Below, in pieces: positions 6,100-14,059 of a DNA stretch of 14,489 bases. A model generated the notes under the pieces. The model did no database searches, was not told the DNA's origin, and saw nothing but the letters and a program-made list of their open reading frames with translations. The position numbers and the translations under genes are program-made. Numbering within the stretch: position 1 is the first letter of the stretch; every line of letters starts with the position of its first letter. The stretch lies in contig JAXDBS010000033.1 of NCBI GenBank assembly GCA_034678545.1, positions 1-14,489 of the forward strand. The letters are read 5' to 3'. Origin of the DNA: UBA5614 sp034678545. GTDB lineage: Bacteria > Cloacimonadota > Cloacimonadia > Cloacimonadales > Cloacimonadaceae.

Positions 6100-7860
6100 T
6101 TAGGGTTTATTCAGCCAGATCTTGACGTCCGCTTTTTGAATCTTGTCTTCCAGCCAGCTATCGAACCAATCGGGATGGAGGCGGGTTGAGTAATACTGCC
6201 TGGCCTCGGTTTCGGAATAAAGTTTCGGCTCGAGCTCCTCGATTTTTTTGACAACCGGCACAAGGACAAAGTACCCAGCCGCATAAGCCGTTGGCGGCTG
6301 CTTCTGCGTGAAGCGGCGGACAGCATCCACGTATAGGTGAGCGACGGATTCGTCCAGGACTGATCCGTCAATGCCGATTCCGGCAGTGTATACTACTTGC
6401 ATATTCTGGCCGGCAGCCGCCTTCAGGGGATCCTTGTAATGATCTGAGACCCAAGCCAGTGCTCGGCTGAGGACGGAATCGCGCTGCTTCTGCGCGGACA
6501 GCAGGGATACTATCTCGGCGCTCGCTTCCAGAAGGGGCCTATAGTCATGGGGCTGGACCCTGATCACCTCAGCTAGGATCCAGGCCTGCATGGTTTTAGA
6601 ATAGACCGGATCCAGAAGTGCACCAGCCTTCTGTTCAAAAGCCCGGTCGGTCAGATATGCGCAGGTGTCGGGATCGTCCAGCCAGGCTGAGTATTTGTTG
6701 ACAGGGCCGCTCAGGGAATAGGGATAATCCAGTTCTGACGCTGCCGTGGGCAAGCCGATCTGACCGGCGAGAGTGCGCAGCTCTACCGCTCTTTCCCTGA
6801 CGGCGCTAATGTTATTCGGACCGGAAATAATGGCTATGCCGATCTCGTTCAGCTTGACCAGGGAAGGCGTGCGTTCCGCCACTTGGTAGATGTACCAGAA
6901 GTCGTTCAGCTTGATAGGTCGGGTGACCCGGCCGCTTTCCAGGCCTGCCAGCGCGGCTTGGAGGGAAACGGGCAGCTTTTCCAACTGGAGAAATCCCAGG
7001 TTTCCGCTTTTGGCGGCGGAGTGTGCCTGGGAGTGAAGTTCCGCCAGCCAGGTGAAAGGTTTGCCGTTGGTAGCCTCGAAATAGAGCGAATCAATGACTT
7101 CCCGGGCCCGCTGTTCGTCTTCCAGATCGGCTTTGACCGGCAAGTTAACCCAGCCCAGTTCGACCGCTTTGTCCACCCGGTAGTCATCGATGTGGCTGCG
7201 GTAGTGGTCTTCCACTTCGGTCTGGGTTACGGTTACAGTTTCGCTGGCAGAATCAAATACTATCCACTCAATGTCAGCCTTCGTATTCATCAGTTTCCTC
7301 AATTCTGCCAACTCCCTGTTACTCAAGGTTTCGCGCACCATCAGTTGCCGCTTCAGCTTGGCCAGGGGGATATAATCATTGAAATATTTCTGTTTCAGCC
7401 AGTCCAGTTGCTGGGATGTTTCCGAGGTGAGTGCTTCGACATACAACTGACGGTCAAATCTTCCGTCAGTTTGAAAGGCGGGAGCGGTTTTCATACTGGG
7501 TGGAATGTTCTGGAGCAGTGAATCCATGACTTCCTGCCGGGTTGTTTTGATGTCATACTTTTTGTAGTATCCGTTCAGGATGACGCGGATGGTGATGTCC
7601 CGCCAGGTCTTCTTGACTAATTCACGCATCTCCCGCTCATCTGGGGCGCGGTCCTTTTCCAGCTTGAAGGCCGTGAAATTGCGCATCAGGGAATTCAGGT
7701 AATACTCTTCAGGTATGTAAACACCGTTCACGCGGCCGGCGTTGCCGGTCTTTTGGATGGCGCAGCCGCCCAGGATCAGAGTTAGGGCGAAAGCGATGGA
7801 TAACTGCAATGTCACAAGGCACTGCATCCTGATGAGCGGGCCGTTTTGTTTCCTCGTCAT
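6100..7860 (-). CDS. Parvulin-like (SurA/PrsA-type) periplasmic chaperone lipoprotein
   Basis: The 586-residue protein has a signal peptide and lipobox LGGC with Cys33 as the expected lipidated residue, so it should be anchored in a membrane on the periplasmic side. Residues about 42-195 form a helical chaperone region like the SurA N-terminal domain (VNGVYIPEEYYLNSL, RFDRQLYVEAL). Residues about 232-331 look like a parvulin peptidyl-prolyl isomerase fold: SGNLGF (285-290) matches the GGDLGWF motif and LPVSLQAALAGLESGRVTRPI matches the following helix and strand. The two histidines usual in active parvulins are missing, so it is probably a non-catalytic chaperone for outer-membrane or secreted proteins. 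A second helical half (about 340-586) may hold a further degenerate repeat. AAAGG seven bases before 7860 supports this start; ATG at residue 12 would give a shorter signal. It follows mutS by 25 bases and is probably co-transcribed. Confidence 0.82.
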   Translation of the reverse strand: MTRKQNGPLIRMQCLVTLQLSIAFALTLILGGCAIQKTGNAGRVNGVYIPEEYYLNSLMRNFTAFKLEKDRAPDEREMRELVKKTWRDITIRVILNGYYKKYDIKTTRQEVMDSLLQNIPPSMKTAPAFQTDGRFDRQLYVEALTSETSQQLDWLKQKYFNDYIPLAKLKRQLMVRETLSNRELAELRKLMNTKADIEWIVFDSASETVTVTQTEVEDHYRSHIDDYRVDKAVELGWVNLPVKADLEDEQRAREVIDSLYFEATNGKPFTWLAELHSQAHSAAKSGNLGFLQLEKLPVSLQAALAGLESGRVTRPIKLNDFWYIYQVAERTPSLVKLNEIGIAIISGPNNISAVRERAVELRTLAGQIGLPTAASELDYPYSLSGPVNKYSAWLDDPDTCAYLTDRAFEQKAGALLDPVYSKTMQAWILAEVIRVQPHDYRPLLEASAEIVSLLSAQKQRDSVLSRALAWVSDHYKDPLKAAAGQNMQVVYTAGIGIDGSVLDESVAHLYVDAVRRFTQKQPPTAYAAGYFVLVPVVKKIEELEPKLYSETEARQYYSTRLHPDWFDSWLEDKIQKADVKIWLNKP

Positions 7861-7885
7861 AATTGTACCTTTATGCGGATGCGGT

Positions 7886-10531
7886 CTAGATTTTGTTTTG
7901 GAGGTCTTTGAGAAACTGCCAGGCCTGGATGGGGGTCAGTTCGTTTAAATCCAGGTTTTTGATCTCTTCCAAGAAGGATTGTTTTTCCTCTGTTTTGTTT
8001 AGCAGCACTTCAAAGATCTCCATCTGGGGAATGCTCTGGTTAAGTTTTTTGCGGATTGTGTTGGTCAGGCCCTGGGGGCTGATCTCATGTTCTTCGAGGT
8101 TGCGCAGGATGTCCCGGGCTCTTTTAACCACGCGCTCGGGAATGCCGGCCAGGCGTGCTACTTGGATGCCGTAGCTCTGGTCAGCTCCTCCGCGTTCGAT
8201 TTTGCGCAGGAAGATCATCTGGTCCTGCCATTCCTTCACTGCGATATTGTAATTCTTCACGGAGGGATATATGTTCTCCAGTTCAGTCAGCTCGTGGTAA
8301 TGTGTAGCAAATAGGGTCAGCGCTCCCACCTGCCTTTCTATGTGTTCCACGATCGACCAGGCCAGGCTGAGGCCGTCAAAGGTTGAGGTTCCGCGCCCGA
8401 TCTCGTCCAGCAGGATGAGGGAATTCCGGGTGGAGGAATGCAAAATGTTTGCGGTTTCGATCATTTCCACCAGGAAGGTGCTCTGCCCCTGGGCCAGGTT
8501 GTCGGAGGCTCCTACCCGGGTGAAGATCCTGTCAAACAGGGGGCCTCGGTAGCTTTGAGCGGGGACATAGGCGCCCATCTGGGCGAGGATCGCCAGCAGG
8601 CCGATTTGCCTCAGGTATGTCGATTTACCTGCCATATTAGGTCCCGTGATTATGGCGATGCGGTTGTCATCACTGTTAAGCAGCGTGTTGTTGGGAATGA
8701 ACTCCTCGCCCGTGGGCAGCTTTTCGATCACGGGATGCCGTCCGCCGTTGATCTCGAGAGTTCTGTCATCTGAGAAAGTGGGACGGCAATAGTTGTTCTG
8801 ATGCGCCAGAAATGCCAGGGCGGAAAAGGCGTCAATTTCCGCCACAGCCTCAGCGAGGCTTTGCAGGCGCTTAACCTGTCCTGCCAGGAAAGAACGGAAT
8901 TCCCGGAAAAGTTCAAACTCCAGGCTTTTCAGGCGCTCTTCCGCGCTCAGGACTTTGGCTTCATATTCTTTCAGGCGGGGGGATATGTAGCGTTCCGAAT
9001 TGACCAGAGTCTGCTTGGCGGCATAATAATCCGGCACCTTGCTTTTATGCGTGGATGTGACTTCAATGTAATATCCGAATACTTTATTGTAACCAACCTT
9101 GAGCGATGGTATGCCTGTCTTTTTTCGCTCATCGTCTTCCAGGCGCGCAATCCAGGATTTGCCGTCGTGGCTGAGAGACAGCAGTTCATCCAGTTCCGGG
9201 TGGTAGCCGGGTTGGAAGATTCCGCCTTCCGTGATAACGAGGGGCGGCCTTTCAGTGAAAGCGTTGCCAATTCTATCTGCCAGGTCGTCAAATTGCCCAA
9301 GCTGCTCACGCCATTGCCGGGTGGCGGCGCAGTCGAAATGTCCGAGGACAGCGCTGACCTCTTTCAAGACTAGCAGGTAGGACTGCAGGGCGATGATCTC
9401 ACGCGGATTGATGCGCAGGGCGCCGATTTTGGAGTTAAGCCGGCTGATGTCGCCGATATCCTTGAGCAGGGCTCGCAGGTCCTTGAGATAGGGGAAATTG
9501 CTTTGCAGAATGCCGATGATGTCTAGGCGGCGGTTGATCTCATCGCGATCCAGCAGCGGATTCAGCAGCCGGTGGTGCAGCAGTCGCGAGCCCATGGGGG
9601 TCAGAGCCTGGTCAATGATGTCTATCAGGCTGCCGCTGCGGTTGCCATAGCGCATGGATTTGAGCAATTCCAGGTTGCGGCGCGTGACCTCGTCCAATTG
9701 CATGCAACTGCTCAGCGAGTAATAGTGCAGGCTGGAGATGTGATTAAGGCCGTCTTTGTAGAGGGATTGCACATAAGCCAGAGCGGCTCCGGCAGCGGTG
9801 GCACCCAGGTTTTTGTTGTGCGCGCCGAAGCTTTCCAGTGACTTAATATTGAAATGCCTCTTCAGATGCCGGATCGCCTCGGCCGGCTGGAACTGCCAGC
9901 TCTCATACACCGTAATCGCGGTTTTGAATTCACCCAGCAGCTTTCTCAGCCAGGCTTCGCTTTCGGTGGAATCAACGATGATCTCGGCAGGGCTCAACCG
10001 CAGCAGTTCACTCAGCATCTCTTCGGTTTCCAGTTCAGTAAAGCGGAAGTCCGCGGTCGAGACGTCCAGGCTGGCCAATCCGGTCGCTTCGCGGTTTTTT
10101 TCCGTATATAAGGCGCAGAGAAAGTTGTTTGCGCTTTTATCGATCAGGTTCTGGTCCAGGATGGCGCCGGGCGTGATGATCTGCGTTATGTCTCGCTTGA
10201 CCAGCCCCACCGCCTGTTTGGGATCTTCCACCTGCTCACAGATCGCCACTTTCAGGCCGGCCTTGATGAGTTTGTCCAGATAATTATCCAGCGCGTGATA
10301 GGGAAATCCGGCCAGGGGAACGGGATTGTCGCTGTTTTTGTCACGCGTGGTGAGGGCGATGTTCAGGATTTTGGACGTGGTATAGGCGTCTTCAAAAAAG
10401 GTTTCGTAAAAGTCCCCCATCCGGAACAGCACCAGCTTATCCGGATGCGCCTGTTTCACTTCCATGTACTGCTTCAGCATGGGAGTCAGTTTGGTGTCGC
10501 GGGAGGCGCTCTTTTTCACAGCGCTACCCAA
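7886..10531 (-). CDS. mutS: DNA mismatch repair ATPase MutS
   Basis: MutS recognises mismatches and small loops, then acts as an ATP-driven sliding clamp that recruits MutL. All landmarks of MutS1 are present in 881 residues: the mismatch-reading Phe-X-Glu in GDFYETF (F41, E43); connector and lever/clamp regions (about 130-590); Walker A GPNMAGKST (630-638); the STFLVEM signature (684-690); Walker B LILLDEIGRGTS (705-716); FATHYHEL (741-748); and a C-terminal helical tail about 836-881 (LTPIQAW), used for dimer/tetramer contacts. The start is TTG at 10531 with GGA five bases upstream. GTG at residue 5 (10519) would also give a normal-length N-terminus; an in-frame stop excludes anything much longer. 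The previous gene ends 115 bases upstream without an obvious terminator, so read-through from the rho unit is possible. Confidence 0.97.
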   Translation of the reverse strand: MGSAVKKSASRDTKLTPMLKQYMEVKQAHPDKLVLFRMGDFYETFFEDAYTTSKILNIALTTRDKNSDNPVPLAGFPYHALDNYLDKLIKAGLKVAICEQVEDPKQAVGLVKRDITQIITPGAILDQNLIDKSANNFLCALYTEKNREATGLASLDVSTADFRFTELETEEMLSELLRLSPAEIIVDSTESEAWLRKLLGEFKTAITVYESWQFQPAEAIRHLKRHFNIKSLESFGAHNKNLGATAAGAALAYVQSLYKDGLNHISSLHYYSLSSCMQLDEVTRRNLELLKSMRYGNRSGSLIDIIDQALTPMGSRLLHHRLLNPLLDRDEINRRLDIIGILQSNFPYLKDLRALLKDIGDISRLNSKIGALRINPREIIALQSYLLVLKEVSAVLGHFDCAATRQWREQLGQFDDLADRIGNAFTERPPLVITEGGIFQPGYHPELDELLSLSHDGKSWIARLEDDERKKTGIPSLKVGYNKVFGYYIEVTSTHKSKVPDYYAAKQTLVNSERYISPRLKEYEAKVLSAEERLKSLEFELFREFRSFLAGQVKRLQSLAEAVAEIDAFSALAFLAHQNNYCRPTFSDDRTLEINGGRHPVIEKLPTGEEFIPNNTLLNSDDNRIAIITGPNMAGKSTYLRQIGLLAILAQMGAYVPAQSYRGPLFDRIFTRVGASDNLAQGQSTFLVEMIETANILHSSTRNSLILLDEIGRGTSTFDGLSLAWSIVEHIERQVGALTLFATHYHELTELENIYPSVKNYNIAVKEWQDQMIFLRKIERGGADQSYGIQVARLAGIPERVVKRARDILRNLEEHEISPQGLTNTIRKKLNQSIPQMEIFEVLLNKTEEKQSFLEEIKNLDLNELTPIQAWQFLKDLQNKI

Positions 10532-10646
10532 GTGCTTCCAAATCTTTTTTTAATGTGGTTGCGGCCCCTGCTCGACTTCCTTTTGTCAACGTGAGTGGAA
10601 GACTGTCGGATGCCCCGTTCAATGAGGTATTGCATACAATGAGATG

Positions 10647-11792
10647 CTATCTCTGGATAATGAAGGACTCAATCTGACTTTCCTGCAGGATGATCTTGGC
10701 GTTGACCGCGTCCTGCTGCGCCTGGTAGGGTCCGACGACCACCACCCAGGAAACTTCAGCAAACTGCTTGGATTCATAATACTGGGCGGTCAAATTCAGT
10801 TTTATGATCTTTTCGCACAGATTGATGGCATTCTTTTTGTTGCTGAAACGCCCCGCCTGCAGATACAGCCCCTGCTGTTGGGAGAGGTCGATTTCTTTGG
10901 GTGCGCCGGTTTTGACTCCCACCAGCGAATCCGGGGAAGCGCTGTTGCCATTGCCGTTGCCGGTATTCTGGGCAGCCAGGACGATTTCCGGCAGGGGGCT
11001 GGATACATGCGGATACAGAAAGCTGAGGTCGATCACGGAACCGTAGCGGCTGCGCATCTCAAACAGCCTGTCCTCGATCAGATAAGCCAATTGGGAATAG
11101 CGGTTAAGCTCATAGCCTTTTTTATATTGGCTGATGGCCTCGGCCCGGAAATCCAGCTGTTCTGCCGCATAGCCGTAACGGTAACGCAGGTACTGTTCGT
11201 CTTTGATCAGCTCAGGTTTGGCCAGCAGCTGTTTGAGCGTTGTGATGGCGCTGCCGTACTGGTGCAGCTCGATGTAGCTGTTGGCGGTCAGGTAATAAGC
11301 GTCTTCAAGCAGGGGATTGGATTTAGCCAGTCTGATGTACTGGTTGGCCGAGGCGATGGCATTGGTGTAATCGCCTTTCTGGAAGTGGGTGTGGGCGATC
11401 CAGTAATGCTTATCGTCAAACCCGGGATCGGTGATCCGGTTAAAAAAACCCAAAGCGGCCTGATAATCGCGCTCCAGCAGACTGATCGAACCAAGCTCGT
11501 AGAAAGCTTTCTGGGCATGGAGGTCGCGGGGGTAAGCCTCGGCCAGCTGCTTCAGCAGGCTGGCGGCGCCGGCAGCATCGCGGGTGAGCATGGCTTTGTA
11601 GTAGAGGATGACAGCTTTCTCCTCAGCGTTGTCGCCCTTGGCTGTTTTCAGGATCTCGGCGCAGCTTTCCAGATTGCCCTTTTCATAATCGTCCGCCAGC
11701 TTCCGGATCTGGCTGCTGACGCCGGCGGAAAGCGTGTGTGCCTGGCAAAACAGGATCAGGGCCAGCAGGCCGGCCGCAAGCGACACCTTCAT
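10647..11792 (-). CDS. TPR-like repeat and SPOR-domain cell-envelope protein
   Basis: The 381-residue protein has a signal peptide (hydrophobic core about 4-17, likely cleavage near LSA at 21-23) and a helical-repeat region about 26-240 with TPR-type helices (ALGFFNRITDPG, HYWIAHTHFQKGDYTNAI, DAYYLTANSYIELHQYGSAI). After a Gly/Asn/Ser linker (about 276-300) comes a SPOR domain about 306-381: GLYLQAGRFSNKKNAINLC, then WVVVVGPYQAQQDAVNAK and the final strand SFIIQR. SPOR domains bind denuded glycan strands of peptidoglycan, often at the septum, so the protein is probably periplasmic and wall-associated. Its start has only a weak ribosome site. It lies 51 bases downstream of rho on the same strand and is probably in the same transcript. 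The partner bound by the TPR part is unknown. Confidence 0.85.
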   Translation of the reverse strand: MKVSLAAGLLALILFCQAHTLSAGVSSQIRKLADDYEKGNLESCAEILKTAKGDNAEEKAVILYYKAMLTRDAAGAASLLKQLAEAYPRDLHAQKAFYELGSISLLERDYQAALGFFNRITDPGFDDKHYWIAHTHFQKGDYTNAIASANQYIRLAKSNPLLEDAYYLTANSYIELHQYGSAITTLKQLLAKPELIKDEQYLRYRYGYAAEQLDFRAEAISQYKKGYELNRYSQLAYLIEDRLFEMRSRYGSVIDLSFLYPHVSSPLPEIVLAAQNTGNGNGNSASPDSLVGVKTGAPKEIDLSQQQGLYLQAGRFSNKKNAINLCEKIIKLNLTAQYYESKQFAEVSWVVVVGPYQAQQDAVNAKIILQESQIESFIIQR

Positions 11793-11843
11793 CTGCTCAC
11801 ATCACTCTGCGTATTCTGCATAATGGGCTGATAGCCCTCCGGA

Positions 11844-13139
11844 TCAGTTGCTCATCGAATTCAGCAGCTCTTCGTTGGACTTGGTGGCAGCCATCTTCTT
11901 ACGCAGCATCTCGATGCCCTGGATGGGGCTGATCGTCTTCAGGTATTTGCGCAGTACGTACATGCGGTTGAGCTCGTTTTGGGTGAGCAGCAGCTCTTCA
12001 CGGCGGGTGCCGGATTTAACCAGATCGATGGCGGGGTAAAGGCGCATGTCGGATATGCTTCTGTCGAGCTGCAGCTCCATGTTGCCGGTGCCCTTGAACT
12101 CCTCGAAAATCACCTGGTCCATCTTGCTGCCCGTGTCGATCAGGGCGGTGGCGATGATGGTCAGGCTGCCGGCTTCCTCAGTATTGCGGGCGGAGCCGAA
12201 GAATTTCTTGGGCTTGATCAGGCCGTTGGCGTCAATGCCGCCGGAGAGCACTTTGCCGCTGGAGGGCATCACGCTGTTGTAGGCGCGGGCCAGGCGCGTG
12301 ATGCTGTCCAATACGATGACCACGTCCTGGTTCATTTCCACCATGCGCTTGGCCTTTTCCAGGACCATTTCCGCCACGTTGGTATGGTTGCGGGGCGATT
12401 CGTCGAAGGTGGAACTGATCACTTCCTTGCTGCCGGGACGCAGGATCTTTTTCATTTCCGTGACTTCCTCGGGCCGCTCGTCCACCAGCAGGACGATCAG
12501 GTGCACTTCCGGATGGTTGGTCAGGATGGCGTTGGCCGTATCCTGCAGCAAAGTTGTCTTGCCTGTCCGGGGTGCTGCCACGATCACAGCCCTCTGGCCT
12601 TTGCCGATGGGCGTGAACAGGTTGATCACGCGCGTCGAGTAGTTGGTGGGCTCAAATTCCAGGTTCAGCCGTTCGGTCGGGTAATAGGGAGTCAGTTCGT
12701 CGAACAGCCGCATGTCCTGAGTGCTGTTGGGGGATTGGAAGTTGATCGCTTCCACCCTCAACAGGGCGTAGTATTTTTCGCCTTCTTTGGGAGAGCGCAC
12801 CGGCCCGGAGACCATGTGCCCCTTTTTCAGGTTGAAGCGGCGGATCTGGGTGAGAGAGACGTAAACGTCGTCCCGGCCAGGGTTGTAATTGTTTTCCGGA
12901 AAACGCAGAAAGCCGAAGCCGTCCTCCATGATCTCCAGGCAGCCGGTCACGAAGGCCAGCCCTTCCTGCGCTGCCTTGAACTCCAGGATCTTGAAGATCA
13001 GCTCCCGGCGCGGCGTTTGGGAGGTGAACTGGATCTCGTGTTCCTTGGCGGCTTTATTCAATTGGGTCTGGTTTAACTGGAAAAGGTCTTCCTCCGCTGG
13101 TTGTTGCTGTTCTTCAGTTTTCTTGGCGCTTTTTTTCAT
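11844..13139 (-). CDS. rho: Transcription termination factor Rho
   Basis: Rho is a hexameric RNA helicase that ends transcription at unstructured C-rich RNA. The 431-residue protein has a short lysine/glutamine-rich leader, a Rho-N helical part (about 18-60), the cold-shock-like RNA-binding domain (about 62-135: GCLEIMEDGFGFLR, NYNPGRDDVYVS, RRFNLKKGHMV) and a RecA-type motor. Motor motifs: Walker A AAPRTGKTT (188-196); the catalytic-glutamate region DERPEEVTEM (220-229); Walker B VVIVLDSITRLARA (273-286); SGGIDANGL (299-307); the YPAIDLVKSGTRREELL region (368-384) with arginine-finger candidates. There is no large insertion. A run of five G residues lies four bases before the ATG. The start lies inside the end of the methyltransferase gene, a 26-base overlap in another frame, implying coupled expression. 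Confidence 0.97.
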   Translation of the reverse strand: MKKSAKKTEEQQQPAEEDLFQLNQTQLNKAAKEHEIQFTSQTPRRELIFKILEFKAAQEGLAFVTGCLEIMEDGFGFLRFPENNYNPGRDDVYVSLTQIRRFNLKKGHMVSGPVRSPKEGEKYYALLRVEAINFQSPNSTQDMRLFDELTPYYPTERLNLEFEPTNYSTRVINLFTPIGKGQRAVIVAAPRTGKTTLLQDTANAILTNHPEVHLIVLLVDERPEEVTEMKKILRPGSKEVISSTFDESPRNHTNVAEMVLEKAKRMVEMNQDVVIVLDSITRLARAYNSVMPSSGKVLSGGIDANGLIKPKKFFGSARNTEEAGSLTIIATALIDTGSKMDQVIFEEFKGTGNMELQLDRSISDMRLYPAIDLVKSGTRREELLLTQNELNRMYVLRKYLKTISPIQGIEMLRKKMAATKSNEELLNSMSN

Positions 13140-13866
13140 GCTGCCCCCTTTTTTGTTTGTTGGCTGAGATGAAAAGCCGGCTGGCAGCTACGCAGCCGAC
13201 CGTTTTGATGCGTTCTATGATCTTGTTGCCTTCGCAGCAGATGTATTCCGCTTCTGGGATTGACCGGCATTTCCGGATCCAGTCCTGGACCTGTTTGATC
13301 ATGGGGTTGATCATTTGGGGGTCGGTCGGGTTGTCCACCGGAATGTAGTAATCCTCCACCTCCATGTCGGTGAGGGGAAGCTTGTCCAGGATGGCGAGGA
13401 TCTCGTCCCTGGTATAGGTTTCCCAGTGATAGACGTGGTTAAGCATGTCGATGCGGGCGAACCAGTGGTGCATCATGATATGAGTCTGCTGAGCCTGGTT
13501 CTGTTTGCCGTCGCGGTACATCTCGACCAGGATGAAGCGCCCGCCCGGGGCCAGAACCCGCATCAGTTCAGGTAACACAACGTCAGGGTGTTCCAGGTGG
13601 TGCAGGGAGGTGGAGAGGCAGACGGTGTTGAAATAGCCGTTGGCAAAGGACAGCTTTTCCAGGTCCATCCTGTAGATCTCGATGTTGTTTTCGGGAAACA
13701 GCTTTTCCGCCTGGCTGACAGCCGCTTCCGAGCAGTCCACTCCTATGATCTGTTCGAAGGAGCGGCATCTCTGCTTGATCACGTTAATAAAATCACCGCG
13801 CCCCGTGGCGGCGTCCAGCACCTTTCCCGCGTCAAAACGTTCCAGCTTCTTGAATACGTCCTGCAT
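13114..13866 (-). CDS. Class I SAM-dependent methyltransferase, substrate unknown
   Basis: The protein is of the Methyltransf_11 type. Motif I is VLDAATGRGDF (residues 16-26 from the ATG), the acidic ribose-binding position is in GVDCSE (42-47), and motifs II/III appear as STSLHHLEHP and LMRVLAPGGRFILVE. The C-terminal third (about 135-250) is more unusual: HHWFARIDML, WETYTRDEIL, then a Cys-containing stretch (KCRSIPEAEYICCEG) and a basic tail. The substrate cannot be read from sequence; small-molecule or quinone-type methylation are possible. The start is set at ATG 13866 because GAGGA lies nine bases upstream. A GTG at 13881 in frame would overlap that site and add five residues. It is the first gene of the minus-strand run and overlaps rho by 26 bases. 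Confidence 0.85.
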   Translation of the reverse strand: MQDVFKKLERFDAGKVLDAATGRGDFINVIKQRCRSFEQIIGVDCSEAAVSQAEKLFPENNIEIYRMDLEKLSFANGYFNTVCLSTSLHHLEHPDVVLPELMRVLAPGGRFILVEMYRDGKQNQAQQTHIMMHHWFARIDMLNHVYHWETYTRDEILAILDKLPLTDMEVEDYYIPVDNPTDPQMINPMIKQVQDWIRKCRSIPEAEYICCEGNKIIERIKTVGCVAASRLFISANKQKRGQHEKKRQEN

Positions 13867-13928
13867 GGATTTTATCCTCACTTGTGATATATGGTTGTTG
13901 TTGATTTACAGTTCCCGTTTCTGCTCAG

Positions 13929-13970
13929 TCCGCTGAAGTCAATTCTTTTTTAGCGGATGAAACAAGTCAA
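13929..13970 (-). promoter_or_regulatory. Probable promoter region of the methyltransferase-rho unit
   Basis: On the minus strand TTGACT (13965-13970) is followed after exactly 17 bases by AAGAAT (13942-13947), a reasonable sigma-70 pair about 75 bases before the ATG. TTGACTT recurs at 13936-13942. This second copy lies inside an inverted repeat (tccgct 13929-13934, agcgga 13952-13957), a possible operator around the start of transcription. A leader of about 70 bases would result. Confidence 0.4.
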
Positions 13971-13992
13971 GAGAAAAGTGTCTGGGGGAGGA

Positions 13993-14023
13993 GAAAACAA
14001 GGCGGCACCGGGTAAGTGCCGCC
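13993..14023 (-). terminator. Intrinsic terminator of the glutamate dehydrogenase gene
   Basis: A perfect 8-bp stem (ggcggcac 14001-14008, gtgccgcc 14016-14023) with a 7-base loop lies 36 bases past the stop of the dehydrogenase gene. It is followed on the minus strand by TTGTTTTC. A second, imperfect hairpin (14035-14051) lies just before it. Confidence 0.75.
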
Positions 14024-14059
14024 TCTATTCAGATGGCAGCCGGAGGCTGTCGCAATGGT

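Noticed and set aside
10584..10589. TTGACA on the minus strand upstream of mutS as a promoter
   Set aside because: The following 30 bases are GC-rich with no -10-like hexamer at a usable distance. A mutS promoter may exist but this does not show it.
10644..11831. Long plus-strand open frame (395 codons) opposite the TPR-SPOR gene
   Set aside because: It is antisense to a gene with a signal peptide and a clear SPOR domain, and its translation resembles no family. It is a shadow frame.
11825..11837. Small hairpin (gggct-gat-agccc) between rho and the TPR-SPOR gene
   Set aside because: It has only five pairs and a 3-base loop, with no T-run on the minus strand. It is too weak to call a terminator.
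11979..13076. Long plus-strand open frame (365 codons) opposite rho
   Set aside because: It lies wholly antisense to an unmistakable rho gene, has a low-complexity translation rich in Val, Gly and His, and shows no family motif. It arises from GC-biased third positions.
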